NCBI GenBank assembly: GCA_035319185.1
Contig: DATHDF010000026.1
Location: forward strand, 1-39,091
From: Fen-1308 sp035319185
GTDB lineage: Bacteria; Nitrospirota; Thermodesulfovibrionia; Thermodesulfovibrionales; Dissulfurispiraceae
Direction of reading: 5' to 3'
DNA: 39,091 nucleotides
Part shown: positions 24,111 to 32,556 of the stretch, one piece after another
How the letters are laid out: every line of letters starts with the position of its first letter
Numbering within the stretch: the stretch's first letter is position 1
Program-made: the position numbers and the translations under genes
The notes under the pieces: generated by a model
The model's database searches: none
Told to the model about the DNA's origin: nothing
What the model saw: the letters and a program-made list of their open reading frames with translations, nothing else

Positions 24111-25229
24111 ATGTTGGGGTCTATGACGTCGCGCGTATTGGTCTTAACCTTTATCGTATTTATTGCCATGGTTGCAGGTTGCCAGAAGAATGAGTCCGTT
24201 AAGGTCGGGATCGCAGGTCCTATGACGGGACCCGACGCCAAGATGGGGACCGACTTCAAAAACGGGGCTTCTATAGCCATAGAGGAATGGAATGCAGCAG
24301 GCGGCGTGTTTGGAAAGAAGATAGAAGCGTCCATCGAAGATGATCAGGCGGACCCGAAGCAGGCAGTTGCGGTCGCAAACAAGCTTGTAAACGAAGGAGT
24401 TATCGGCATTATAGGGCACTTCAATTCAAGCTGTTCCATACCTGCATCGGATGTGTACGAGCGGGCCGGGAAGCCGATGATTACGCCTGCATCCACGAAT
24501 CCGCAACTGACAGAAAGAGGGTACAAGGGCGTATTCAGGGTCTGCGGTACGGACGATCAGCAGGGAGGAGTCGCTGCCAGGTTTGTCAGGGACAAGCTTG
24601 GATTGCGGAAGGTTGCCGTAATACACGATAAGACTACGTATGGGCAGGGATTTGCCGATATATTCAGAGACTCGCTGGGCAAGGGGATAGAGATATCTTA
24701 TTACGGAGGCATTACAAAGGGCGACAAGGATTTTAAGACGGTTTTGACCTCCATAAAACAGCAGAATCCCGAATTGATCTTCTTCGGCGGGACTTATGCG
24801 GACGCGGGGCTGCTGGTGAAGCAGGCGCGGGAAATCGGGATTAACGCCCCTTTTATGAGCGGAGACGGCACGATCGACCAGAAGTTCATTGAGATCGCGG
24901 GCGAAAAGGCAGCTGAGGGCACATATCTTACTTTCAGCCCTGACCCGGCTCATATACCGTCGGCCAAGGCGTTTATAGACAAATACAGGAAGAAGTACGG
25001 CGAACTCGGCCCGTATTCGATATATGCATATGTGGCTGTTAATGTCCTGCTTGATGCTGCAAAAAGCGCTGGAAATACGGATGGCAAAGCCGTAATAAGC
25101 AAGCTCAGGAGCGCGGAATTCCCCACAGCCCTGGGCAGGATAAAGTTCGATGAAAAAGGAGATGTTTCTGTAGCCCCTTATATCGTCTGGATTACCAGAA
25201 ACGGGAAGTTTGAAGAATTCTGGAAATAG
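24111..25229 (+). CDS. Branched-chain amino acid-type ABC transporter substrate-binding lipoprotein
   Basis: This 372-residue protein has GGAGGCG before ATG and a lipoprotein signal peptide with lipobox VAGC (Cys ~24). The Leu/Ile/Val-binding (peripla_BP_6) fold is clear: VKVGIAGPMTGPDAKMG, IAIEEWNAAGGVFGKKI, the DDQADPKQAVAVANKLV block, GHFNSSCSIPASDVYE, ITPASTNPQLTERGYKG and YGQGFADIFRD. It should capture an amino acid, amide or related ligand. No livHMGF permease genes are adjacent, so it is an orphan; it may use a transporter elsewhere. It is divergent from pilB. Confidence 0.92.
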   Translation: MLGSMTSRVLVLTFIVFIAMVAGCQKNESVKVGIAGPMTGPDAKMGTDFKNGASIAIEEWNAAGGVFGKKIEASIEDDQADPKQAVAVANKLVNEGVIGIIGHFNSSCSIPASDVYERAGKPMITPASTNPQLTERGYKGVFRVCGTDDQQGGVAARFVRDKLGLRKVAVIHDKTTYGQGFADIFRDSLGKGIEISYYGGITKGDKDFKTVLTSIKQQNPELIFFGGTYADAGLLVKQAREIGINAPFMSGDGTIDQKFIEIAGEKAAEGTYLTFSPDPAHIPSAKAFIDKYRKKYGELGPYSIYAYVAVNVLLDAAKSAGNTDGKAVISKLRSAEFPTALGRIKFDEKGDVSVAPYIVWITRNGKFEEFWK

Positions 25230-25259
25230 GCCGTATTGACCTGTATCGGGGTCCTGCAT

Positions 25260-25289
25260 TTGACTTTGCATTGCTGAAGAAAGTATAAT
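25260..25289 (+). promoter_or_regulatory. Strong sigma70-type promoter for rpmH-yidD-yidC
   Basis: TTGACT (25260-25265), an 18-base spacer and a perfect TATAAT (25284-25289) lie 34 bases before the rpmH ATG. A GGAGG ribosome-binding site follows at ~25314-25318. Confidence 0.75.
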
Positions 25290-25323
25290 TTCGTTTCTGG
25301 AAATTGTTGATTTGGAGGTTATA

Positions 25324-25464
25324 ATGGGTACTTACACCACGTATAATCCTCACCGTTCGAGGAGAAAGAAGACCCACGGTTTTCTTACCCGGATGAGCAC
25401 GAGGGGCGGAAGAAGAATATTAAAGAACAGAAGGGCGAAGGGAAGGTCTCGCCTGGCCGGCTAG
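25324..25464 (+). CDS. rpmH: 50S ribosomal protein L34
   Basis: This 46-residue, very basic protein has the L34 consensus: YTTYNPHRSRRKKTHGFLTR, MSTRGGRRILKNRRAKGRSR, ending LAG. Spacing from GGAGG to ATG is five bases. It opens the rpmH-yidD-yidC-mnmE stretch. Only 13 bases separate its stop from yidD, so the rnpA gene that normally follows rpmH is absent here. Confidence 0.95.
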   Translation: MGTYTTYNPHRSRRKKTHGFLTRMSTRGGRRILKNRRAKGRSRLAG

Positions 25465-25477
25465 TCTCTGAACGCAA

Positions 25478-25687
25478 GTGAAGGGCTTTTTTATAGGGTT
25501 TGTCAGGCTATACCGATATCTGATATCGCCAGCGCTGCCCACAAGCTGCAGATTTGTTCCTACATGTTCCGAGTATTCCATCGAGGCTGTACAAAGATAT
25601 GGGGTCATCAGGGGCGGGCTGCTATCTGTGAAAAGAATCTTGAAGTGTCACCCCTTCCATCCAGGCGGATACGACCCGGTGCGATGA
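25478..25687 (+). CDS. yidD: Membrane protein insertion efficiency factor YidD
   Basis: This 69-residue protein starts at GTG. It has the family pattern: a hydrophobic amphipathic start (FFIGFVRLYRYLISP), the conserved PTSCRFVPTCSEYSIEAVQRYG with paired cysteines, and the ending KCHPFHPGGYDPVR. YidD associates with the inner membrane and aids YidC-dependent insertion. yidC starts 16 bases downstream. Confidence 0.95.
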   Translation: MKGFFIGFVRLYRYLISPALPTSCRFVPTCSEYSIEAVQRYGVIRGGLLSVKRILKCHPFHPGGYDPVR

Positions 25688-25703
25688 AGAAGGAGGACGA
25701 GCT

Positions 25704-27275
25704 ATGGAAAGAAATACGCTGATTGCAGTCATACTATCCGTTTTTGTCCTGATTGGATTTCAGTTCCTGATCAAGGAAACAACGCCTCCGCCACCGCCGC
25801 AAACTCAGGTAAATGAAGAGCAGAAGAAACCTGTCGAAGCCGGGCAGCCGGCCCAGGCGCCTGCAGAGCCGGTTAGGGTCGCCAAACCGGCGGCACAAGT
25901 GCCGGAAAAGCTCATCACCGTCGAGAACGACGTCTATAAGGTCGTTTTCAGCACCCGTGGAGCAACGATCAAGCGTATCGAGCTGAAACAGTATACGGAT
26001 AGCAAGGGCGCGCCGATAGTATTGAACGGCAATGATGCGCTACCCGCCATGGCTATCGGGCTTGACGAGGGCTTCCAGTTTGCCGACGCTGACTTTTCTG
26101 TTTCAGGCTCCAATATAAAACTCGATTCCTCAAACAGGACCGCCGGTCTTGCATTCGAATACAATGCGCCTGGAATCTCCATTCGCAGGACCTTTACCTT
26201 TAATCAAGGGGATTATGCCATCGGACTGAGAGATTACGTAACAGGGCCGGATTCCTATGTTGTGACCCTTGGCATGGATTTCGGTATTTTCGACAAGACT
26301 ACTGCCGACCATCACGGCCCGGTCATACTTAAGGATGCTGACAGAATAGCTATAAAGCCTCAGGACCTGAAAGTCATGCGGGTTGAGAAGGATGGCATCA
26401 AATGGGTTGCGCAGGAAGACAAATATTTTACATCTTTCATTGTCCCTAAGACGCCTGTTGTTGAAGCCCACGCATGGACTAAAGACAACAGCGCCGCCGT
26501 GGATTTGCGGATGAAAGCCGGCGATAACTCGTACCTTATTTATGCAGGTCCGAAGGAATATGACATCCTGGAAAAATACCATGCCGGCATGGAGCATGTT
26601 ATCGACTTCGGCTTTTTCTCCATCATAGCCAGGCCGCTTTTCTGGTTTCTGAAATTTCTCTACGGTCTCTCTCACAATTACGGCATTGCAATTATCCTGC
26701 TGACGATTATAACGAGAATTCCGTTTTTCCCTCTTATCAGCAAGGGGCAGAAGTCGATGAAGAAGCTAGCAGAGATACAACCCAAAATGGCAGAGATCAG
26801 GGAGAAATTCAAGAACGACCCTCAGCGTATGCAGAAAGAGATGATGGATCTCTACAAGACTCACAAGGTGAGTCCGATGGGCGGCTGCCTGCCAATGCTG
26901 TTGCAGATGCCTGTATTTTTTGCTCTGTATTCGATACTTTCGACCGCAATCGAGTTAAGGCATGCACCCTTCATGTTGTGGATCAAGGATCTTGCTGCAC
27001 CGGACACCTTGTTCGGCCACATACCGGCCCAGGTCCCGCTGCTGGGCGGTTTTGCCCTGGGCCCTCTGCCGCTGCTGATGGGCGCGACCTCCTTCATTCA
27101 GCAGAAGATGACGCCTTCGACTGCAGATCCGCAACAGCAGAAGATTATGCTTATAATGCCGGTCATGTTCACATTCATCTTTCTGAATTTCTCATCGGGA
27201 CTTGTGCTGTATTGGCTCATCAATAATCTTCTGAGCATTGCCCAGCAGTTTTATATCAACAAGAAAAAGGATTAG
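25704..27275 (+). CDS. yidC: Membrane protein insertase YidC/Oxa1
   Basis: This 523-residue insertase has the Gram-negative layout: N-terminal TM (NTLIAVILSVFVLIGFQFLI), a Pro/Gln/Ala-rich linker (~30-70), a large periplasmic P1 domain, and a C-terminal five-helix Oxa1 core. The core includes FFSIIARPLFWFLKFLY, YGIAIILLTIITRIPFFPL, SPMGGCLPMLLQMPVFFALY and SSGLVLYWLINNLLSIAQQF. It inserts membrane proteins with or without Sec. The usual downstream jag/khg gene is absent; mnmE follows after 57 bases. Confidence 0.96.
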   Translation: MERNTLIAVILSVFVLIGFQFLIKETTPPPPPQTQVNEEQKKPVEAGQPAQAPAEPVRVAKPAAQVPEKLITVENDVYKVVFSTRGATIKRIELKQYTDSKGAPIVLNGNDALPAMAIGLDEGFQFADADFSVSGSNIKLDSSNRTAGLAFEYNAPGISIRRTFTFNQGDYAIGLRDYVTGPDSYVVTLGMDFGIFDKTTADHHGPVILKDADRIAIKPQDLKVMRVEKDGIKWVAQEDKYFTSFIVPKTPVVEAHAWTKDNSAAVDLRMKAGDNSYLIYAGPKEYDILEKYHAGMEHVIDFGFFSIIARPLFWFLKFLYGLSHNYGIAIILLTIITRIPFFPLISKGQKSMKKLAEIQPKMAEIREKFKNDPQRMQKEMMDLYKTHKVSPMGGCLPMLLQMPVFFALYSILSTAIELRHAPFMLWIKDLAAPDTLFGHIPAQVPLLGGFALGPLPLLMGATSFIQQKMTPSTADPQQQKIMLIMPVMFTFIFLNFSSGLVLYWLINNLLSIAQQFYINKKKD

Positions 27276-27332
27276 CCGGCCAGTCCTGTTGCACGGCTAT
27301 GGTCCTTATTGCGGGTTCGCCATCAGTTTTAA

Positions 27333-28730
27333 ATGAACTTTCCGGACGATACGATAGCCGCAGTATCAACGCCTCCCGGCGAGGGGGGCATAGGCATTGT
27401 CAGGCTGAGCGGCAAAGATGCTGTATCGATAGCCGACCGGATATTTGTGTCATCAAAAGACAATAACCTGTTCAGAGTGCGTTCGCACTCGCTCCTTCAC
27501 GGTTTTATCTGCGATCCGACAACACATGAAAAAATTGATGAAGCGCTCGTGACCGTGATGAGAGCTCCGATGACATACACGCGTGAAAATATTGTCGAGA
27601 TTAACTGCCACGGCGGAATGCTGCCGCTTGGGCGTGTTTTAAGGGCCTTAATCAGCTGTGGCGCGCGGCCTGCAGAGCCTGGAGAGTTTACGAGGCGTGC
27701 ATTCCTCAACGGGCGCATGGACCTGTTGCAGGCAGAGGCGGTAATAGATGTCATAAAGGCCAGGACGGATCAGGCTGAAAGGATGGCGATGCAGCAACTG
27801 GAGGGCAGGCTTTCAGCGGAGATAATAAATCTGCGAGACGATCTGACCGGGGCCTGTGCGCTAGTCGAAGCATATCTGGATTTCCCTGAGGAAGAGGTGG
27901 AGGTACCGGATAGCACGGGTTTCATGCAGTCGCTGACAAAGATTTCGGACCGACTGTCTGAGCTGAGCCGCAGTTTCTATGAAGGACGACTGCTGCGCGA
28001 GGGCGCAGCAATGGCAATCGTGGGAAAACCGAATGTCGGCAAGTCGTCACTGCTGAACACCCTTCTGAAAAAAAACAGGGCTATAGTAACCGATCTGCCT
28101 GGAACGACCAGGGATATCATAGAGGAAGGACTGAATATAGGCGGCATCCCTGTGCGGATTATGGATACCGCAGGCATAAGAGAGGCCCATGATCTGGCTG
28201 AAGCAGAAGGAGTGAAAAGGAGCCTGGCAGCCATCGCTGATGCAGACATCGTGTTAGCGGTATATGATTCGTCGAGTGCGCTTGATTATTCAGATCGGCA
28301 GGTCATCGAACGGATGAAGGGAAAAAAGGGAATTATGGTCATAAATAAGTGGGACAAAAACAGCCGGGAGTTCGATACTGAAGATCCTGATTTGAAGAGC
28401 TGTCCTTCAGTTAAAATCTCGGCGCTCAGGGGAGAGGGTATAGACCATCTCAGGGAGATTATCATAGCTTCGCTGATCTCGAATAAAGCTGTCGGTGGAC
28501 AGGATGGCCAGGCGGATTTGCTGATAACTAATGCCAGGCATAAGCAGCTCATTGACGGATCACTGGCATCTTTGACGAAAGCTATGGAAACATTTGAGCG
28601 TGACGAACCGCTCGAAGTGACTGCGCTATTCCTGCGTGAAGCGCTGGACAGCCTGGGCGAAATCATAGGGGCCGTTACAACTGAGGATATTCTCAATAAG
28701 ATATTTGGGGAGTTCTGTATAGGAAAATAG
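27333..28730 (+). CDS. mnmE: tRNA modification GTPase MnmE (TrmE)
   Basis: This 465-residue GTPase modifies U34 of certain tRNAs together with MnmG. The N-terminal folate-binding domain starts DTIAAVSTPPGEGGIGIVRL. G motifs are GKPNVGKSSLLN (G1), GTTRD (G2), DTAGIRE (G3), NKWDKN (G4) and SALRGEG (G5). The C-terminus ends FGEFCIGK, with the essential catalytic Cys. Length is typical. No mnmG is seen nearby, and the ATG lacks a clear ribosome-binding site. Confidence 0.96.
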   Translation: MNFPDDTIAAVSTPPGEGGIGIVRLSGKDAVSIADRIFVSSKDNNLFRVRSHSLLHGFICDPTTHEKIDEALVTVMRAPMTYTRENIVEINCHGGMLPLGRVLRALISCGARPAEPGEFTRRAFLNGRMDLLQAEAVIDVIKARTDQAERMAMQQLEGRLSAEIINLRDDLTGACALVEAYLDFPEEEVEVPDSTGFMQSLTKISDRLSELSRSFYEGRLLREGAAMAIVGKPNVGKSSLLNTLLKKNRAIVTDLPGTTRDIIEEGLNIGGIPVRIMDTAGIREAHDLAEAEGVKRSLAAIADADIVLAVYDSSSALDYSDRQVIERMKGKKGIMVINKWDKNSREFDTEDPDLKSCPSVKISALRGEGIDHLREIIIASLISNKAVGGQDGQADLLITNARHKQLIDGSLASLTKAMETFERDEPLEVTALFLREALDSLGEIIGAVTTEDILNKIFGEFCIGK

Positions 28731-28874
28731 CGCTGTTTCAGGGCGATCTGAATATATTGCATTTTGCCATAATATCGCAAAGTGCGATACGAAGAAAATG
28801 TAGTTCTTTAAAAAATATCCTGTAATTTCAGTAATATCTTCTACGGCTCATTTCTTGCTATACGTATATCCTGT

Positions 28875-31595
28875 ATGGCAATACCTATCATTCGCAGACT
28901 GCAGACAATTAACCCGTGGCATTTTGTCTGGATCGGCATGCTTTCCGCCGAAATCCTCACTGCTTTGCTGAGCACGACGATCAGCATTATTGGGTGGGGG
29001 AGCGTTTCGAATCAGATATTATTTATCGGGGTAATCGACTCTTTTTTTATATCTCTGGTTGTTATCAGCATCATCGCTTATTTTACATCGCAGCTTGGGC
29101 GTGTCAATTGGCGTTTGAATAGAGAACTGGTTGAACGCAGGCGTGCCGAAGAGGCAATCGTCAGGCGTGACTCTATCCTGGAAGCATTGAGTTTCATGGC
29201 GCAGGGTTTTCTTCAGACCTCGCAATCGGATAGGAACATAATGGCCTGTATCGAGCGGCTTGGCGCTGCCACGGGTGTCGATCGTATTACAATACGTGAG
29301 AATTTTGCGGATGATAGCGGCGACCTCTTTGCGAAGATTGAATATGAGTGGGATGCGCCAGGGATAGAGCGCATGTTTGGGAATGTAAATTACAGGACAC
29401 TTTCCTATGCCGCCATCGGCCTCGACAGGGAAGCATTTGTTCGCAAGGAAGCAATCAGTGGAAATATTGGTGAATTTCCTGAGGATCAGCGCGCGTTCTT
29501 TTCAAGAGGCGGTATCAAGTCCCTTCTTATTGTTCCAGTCTTTGTGGGTACCGAATGGTGGGGGTTCATCGGCTTTGCCGATTGCAGGCGGCAGCGGCAA
29601 TGGACTTCAATGGAAATGGACGTTATGCATGCTGCTGCAGACATTATCGGCGCAGCTATTTACAGAAAGCAAAAGGATGCCGAGCTGCTGAAAGCCCGTG
29701 ATTGTGCAATGGAGGCGTCACGCGCAAAAAGCCTGTTTCTGGCGAACATGAGCCATGAGATAAGGACCCCGATGAATTCAATAATCGGTTTTACCGAACT
29801 TCTTGAAAAGACCCCTGTCAATAAAGCACAGCGAGAGTATCTGCACATCGTTGGAAGCAGCGCCAATACGCTCCTTGAAATCATCAACGATATCCTTGAT
29901 CTTTCAAAAATAGAGAGCGGAAACCTTAAGATTGACATGGCAGGATTTGATATCTTCAGGGAACTGGAAGATCTCAGCGAGTTTCTGGCCGTCAAGGCGA
30001 ACGAAAAGGATATTAACCTGATATTCTTTCTCGATCCTGACCTTCCGCAATGCCTGATTGGAGACGCGCTCAGGTTAAAACAGATTTTAACAAACCTTAT
30101 TTCGAATGCGATCAAGTTTACTCATACCGGCGGCTACGTCTATATCAAGATTGCTCACGAGCCGTCTGAAGAGCGCAGCGGGATGACAAATATCGGCTTT
30201 TCAGTCGAGGATAACGGGATCGGGATTTCAAAGGACAAGCAGGAGACTATCCTCGAACCTTTTGTCCAGGCGGACAATATGATCACGAGAGAATACGGGG
30301 GCACAGGGCTTGGCTTAACCATTACGAACAATCTTATCAGGATGTTGGGAGGCAACCTGTCTTTGGAAAGCGAGGCTGGAAGGGGCGCACGCTTTTTCTT
30401 CACGCTGGCCTTCGAAGTGCCGGAAAGAGAAAAGGATCAGAAAAGATTTACAGCAATGGGGTTAAACATCGCAGCCTGCAGTGAACCGGGAGAAGGCCCT
30501 TGTCAGACAGGCGTTGTAGCCGAATATTTTGAACACGCCGGATGTGAAATACACATGATAAATGAAATAGGCGATCTGCTCGATATGGGTGAAATCGACG
30601 TCGTGTTTATGAAGATCCCCCCGGTTGACGCGGAGATGATCAAGACTGTCAGGGTTATAACAAATGCGCCGATTATCGCCATTGCGAGGGGATATGATTC
30701 GGAGGTTATGGAGGGATCGTTCGATAAGGTCATTTATCAACCATTTTATCCATCCAAATTGATTAGTGCCATTGACGAAGCAACCGGAAGTGGTGCATCT
30801 CCTGTTCCACAGGAATACAAAAACACGGTTGAGAAAAAGAAATATAGAGCGAAAGCCCTGATTGTCGAAGACGTTCCCGCAAACCAGCTGCTGATCAAGC
30901 TGATACTCGAAGAGTCAGGCATAGAAGTTGACATTGCCTGCAACGGATTTGAGGCTGTCGAAAAGTATAGGGCCTGCGACTATAACGTAGTCTTTATGGA
31001 TGTCCACATGCCTGTTTGTAACGGGATCGTCGCTACGCAAATGATAAGAGAATATGAGCGAACAACGAACAAGCAGCGCACGCCGATCATCGCGCTCACT
31101 GCTGATGCCATCAAAGAAAACAACCAGGCATTGCTCGCTGACGGCATGGATAATTATATAACAAAGCCTATAAACAGAGATGTTCTCGATACAATTCTGG
31201 ATAAGTATATTGGCGGTACGGTAACACTGTCGGTAAAAGAGGAGCGGACTGCCGAGTCGGACGGGTTCAACATAACAGATGCCATGACTGCGTTGGGCTT
31301 GAGCAGGGATATGGCTGTCATGTGCCTCAGGAATTTTCTGTCCTCCACTGACGATGACCTCAAAGAGTTGAGGAAATGTATAGAAGAGAGGGATAGGTCC
31401 GCAATACTTGAGACTGTTCACAGAATAAAAGGGACTGCTGCGAATTTGAGGGTCAATGGCATCGCATCTCTATGCGTCGAGATGGAGCTGGTTGCAAGGG
31501 GCGCATTTGATTCGCAGGACGCTGAGATGCTGGTAGGGCACTTGAATCACATCAGCCGTTTGCGTGATGACATTCAAAGCACAACGGACTGGTAA
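28875..31595 (+). CDS. Membrane hybrid histidine kinase (GAF-HisKA-HATPase-pseudoREC-REC-Hpt)
   Basis: This 906-residue kinase has two TM helices (~17-40 and ~47-70) with almost no periplasmic loop. A GAF domain spans ~100-265 (GVDRITIRENF, SLLIVPVFVGTEWWGFIGFAD). HisKA has NMSHEIRTPMNSIIGF (phospho-His ~294). HATPase has NLISNAIKFTH, DNGIGIS and GGTGLGLTI. Residues ~525-635 form a receiver-like fold without a convincing phospho-Asp. A full receiver follows (VEDVPANQ, D~709 in FMDVHMP, Lys in ITKPIN), then Hpt with HRIKGTAANLR (His ~849). Such kinases relay His-Asp-His to a separate response regulator; the tandem receiver protein 120 bases downstream is a candidate. The input signal is cytoplasmic and unknown. 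No ribosome-binding site is evident at ATG. Confidence 0.92.
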   Translation: MAIPIIRRLQTINPWHFVWIGMLSAEILTALLSTTISIIGWGSVSNQILFIGVIDSFFISLVVISIIAYFTSQLGRVNWRLNRELVERRRAEEAIVRRDSILEALSFMAQGFLQTSQSDRNIMACIERLGAATGVDRITIRENFADDSGDLFAKIEYEWDAPGIERMFGNVNYRTLSYAAIGLDREAFVRKEAISGNIGEFPEDQRAFFSRGGIKSLLIVPVFVGTEWWGFIGFADCRRQRQWTSMEMDVMHAAADIIGAAIYRKQKDAELLKARDCAMEASRAKSLFLANMSHEIRTPMNSIIGFTELLEKTPVNKAQREYLHIVGSSANTLLEIINDILDLSKIESGNLKIDMAGFDIFRELEDLSEFLAVKANEKDINLIFFLDPDLPQCLIGDALRLKQILTNLISNAIKFTHTGGYVYIKIAHEPSEERSGMTNIGFSVEDNGIGISKDKQETILEPFVQADNMITREYGGTGLGLTITNNLIRMLGGNLSLESEAGRGARFFFTLAFEVPEREKDQKRFTAMGLNIAACSEPGEGPCQTGVVAEYFEHAGCEIHMINEIGDLLDMGEIDVVFMKIPPVDAEMIKTVRVITNAPIIAIARGYDSEVMEGSFDKVIYQPFYPSKLISAIDEATGSGASPVPQEYKNTVEKKKYRAKALIVEDVPANQLLIKLILEESGIEVDIACNGFEAVEKYRACDYNVVFMDVHMPVCNGIVATQMIREYERTTNKQRTPIIALTADAIKENNQALLADGMDNYITKPINRDVLDTILDKYIGGTVTLSVKEERTAESDGFNITDAMTALGLSRDMAVMCLRNFLSSTDDDLKELRKCIEERDRSAILETVHRIKGTAANLRVNGIASLCVEMELVARGAFDSQDAEMLVGHLNHISRLRDDIQSTTDW

Positions 31596-31717
31596 TATCT
31601 CAAGCAAATCCATAAAATATATAATCTAGATGTAATAGCCGGCAACGATTGAAAGTTTTGAGAGCCAGGGCCGCATTAGCAGAACTGTACACCTTGGGCG
31701 AGTGGACGACCGGACTT

Positions 31718-32491
31718 ATGAATATACATGCTGAAGATCTGATAATAAAGATTGCCGTCCGAAAAGAGGACGTCAAAGAAGCCTTGATTAACTCACTATC
31801 CCAAATGGGGTTCCGCAATATTATACCTATCGAGGATGGCCTTCCGCTTCCTAAGCAGCACCACGTGGAGCAGTGTGACTTGCTGATTGCGGATTTGGAT
31901 CCGGGCGATTCTATTAGGACCGACGCAGTGCTCATGATGAAGAAAAATAGTTATCCAAAACACCTCCCCGTACTTTTATTGACCAATGGCACTGAAAAAG
32001 ACAAATATTGGGGCCTTCTGACCAAGGGGCTGGTCGATGATTGTATTGCTTATCCGTTTACGGCTGCAGCCTTAAAGAAAAAGATCTTCAAGTGTGCCCT
32101 GGAGTCCTTTGCCGAGAGGCTGCGCGTGTTGGTTGTTGATGATGCGTCCGCCATGCGGGACAGTGTCAAGTTTTCACTTCAGCAGATGGGATTCAAGCAT
32201 ATCGACCTGGAGAATTCCGGAGAGACCGCCCTGAATAAACTGACCATTGAAGGCTTCGACATAGTCATTACGGATCTAAGAATGCCCGGCATGTCCGGAA
32301 TTGACCTTGTGAGGGAGATGAAGGCTGATGATACCCTAAGGCACATCTCCGTCCTGGTGCTTACGGCTGAAAACGAAAAGGAAAAGGTTCTCGAACTCGT
32401 CAAGGCCGGAGTGAGCGGGTATATTATAAAACCCTATACGCAGGAAGCACTGCATGAAAAAATATTGGGCCTAGCCACGTATCTTTTGTAG
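31718..32491 (+). CDS. Tandem receiver protein: pseudo-receiver plus CheY-like receiver
   Basis: I chose ATG 31718 (257 residues), just before the first beta strand. A TTG at 31649 would add 23 residues; neither has a strong ribosome-binding site. The first domain (~10-130) has a possible phospho-Asp (LLIADLDPGD), but it lacks the acidic pair at the first strand and the conserved Lys (IAYPF in place of KP), so it is probably a pseudo-receiver. The second (~138-257) is complete: VLVVDDASAMRD, VITDLRMPGMSG, LTAENE, IIKPYT. There is no output domain, so it acts by protein contact. Its position after the hybrid kinase suggests a partnership. A perfect TATAAT at 31620-31625 without a good -35 may be its promoter. 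Confidence 0.8.
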   Translation: MNIHAEDLIIKIAVRKEDVKEALINSLSQMGFRNIIPIEDGLPLPKQHHVEQCDLLIADLDPGDSIRTDAVLMMKKNSYPKHLPVLLLTNGTEKDKYWGLLTKGLVDDCIAYPFTAAALKKKIFKCALESFAERLRVLVVDDASAMRDSVKFSLQQMGFKHIDLENSGETALNKLTIEGFDIVITDLRMPGMSGIDLVREMKADDTLRHISVLVLTAENEKEKVLELVKAGVSGYIIKPYTQEALHEKILGLATYLL

Positions 32492-32513
32492 CCTTGAGTT
32501 AGTCCGATGTTTG

Positions 32514-32545
32514 GAGAAAGGGCACGGCAAGCCGTGCCCTTTCTC
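32514..32545. terminator. Bidirectional hairpin terminator between tandem-receiver and PpiC genes
   Basis: A perfect 15-bp inverted repeat (32514-32528 with 32531-32545; core GGGCACGGC) has a 2-base centre. The arms carry AAA/TTT, but only a short T-run (CCCTTTCTC) on each strand. It fills the gap between two convergent genes. Confidence 0.7.
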
Positions 32546-32556
32546 GGTGAGATGGA

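Noticed and set aside
24426..25271. A 281-codon open frame on the minus strand inside the binding-protein gene
   Set aside because: The plus-strand frame has a lipobox and full binding-protein fold; the antisense product shows no motif.
28731..28874. Small inverted repeat TCGCA-AAG-TGCGA after mnmE as a terminator
   Set aside because: Only a 5-bp stem and no T-run follows; likely chance.
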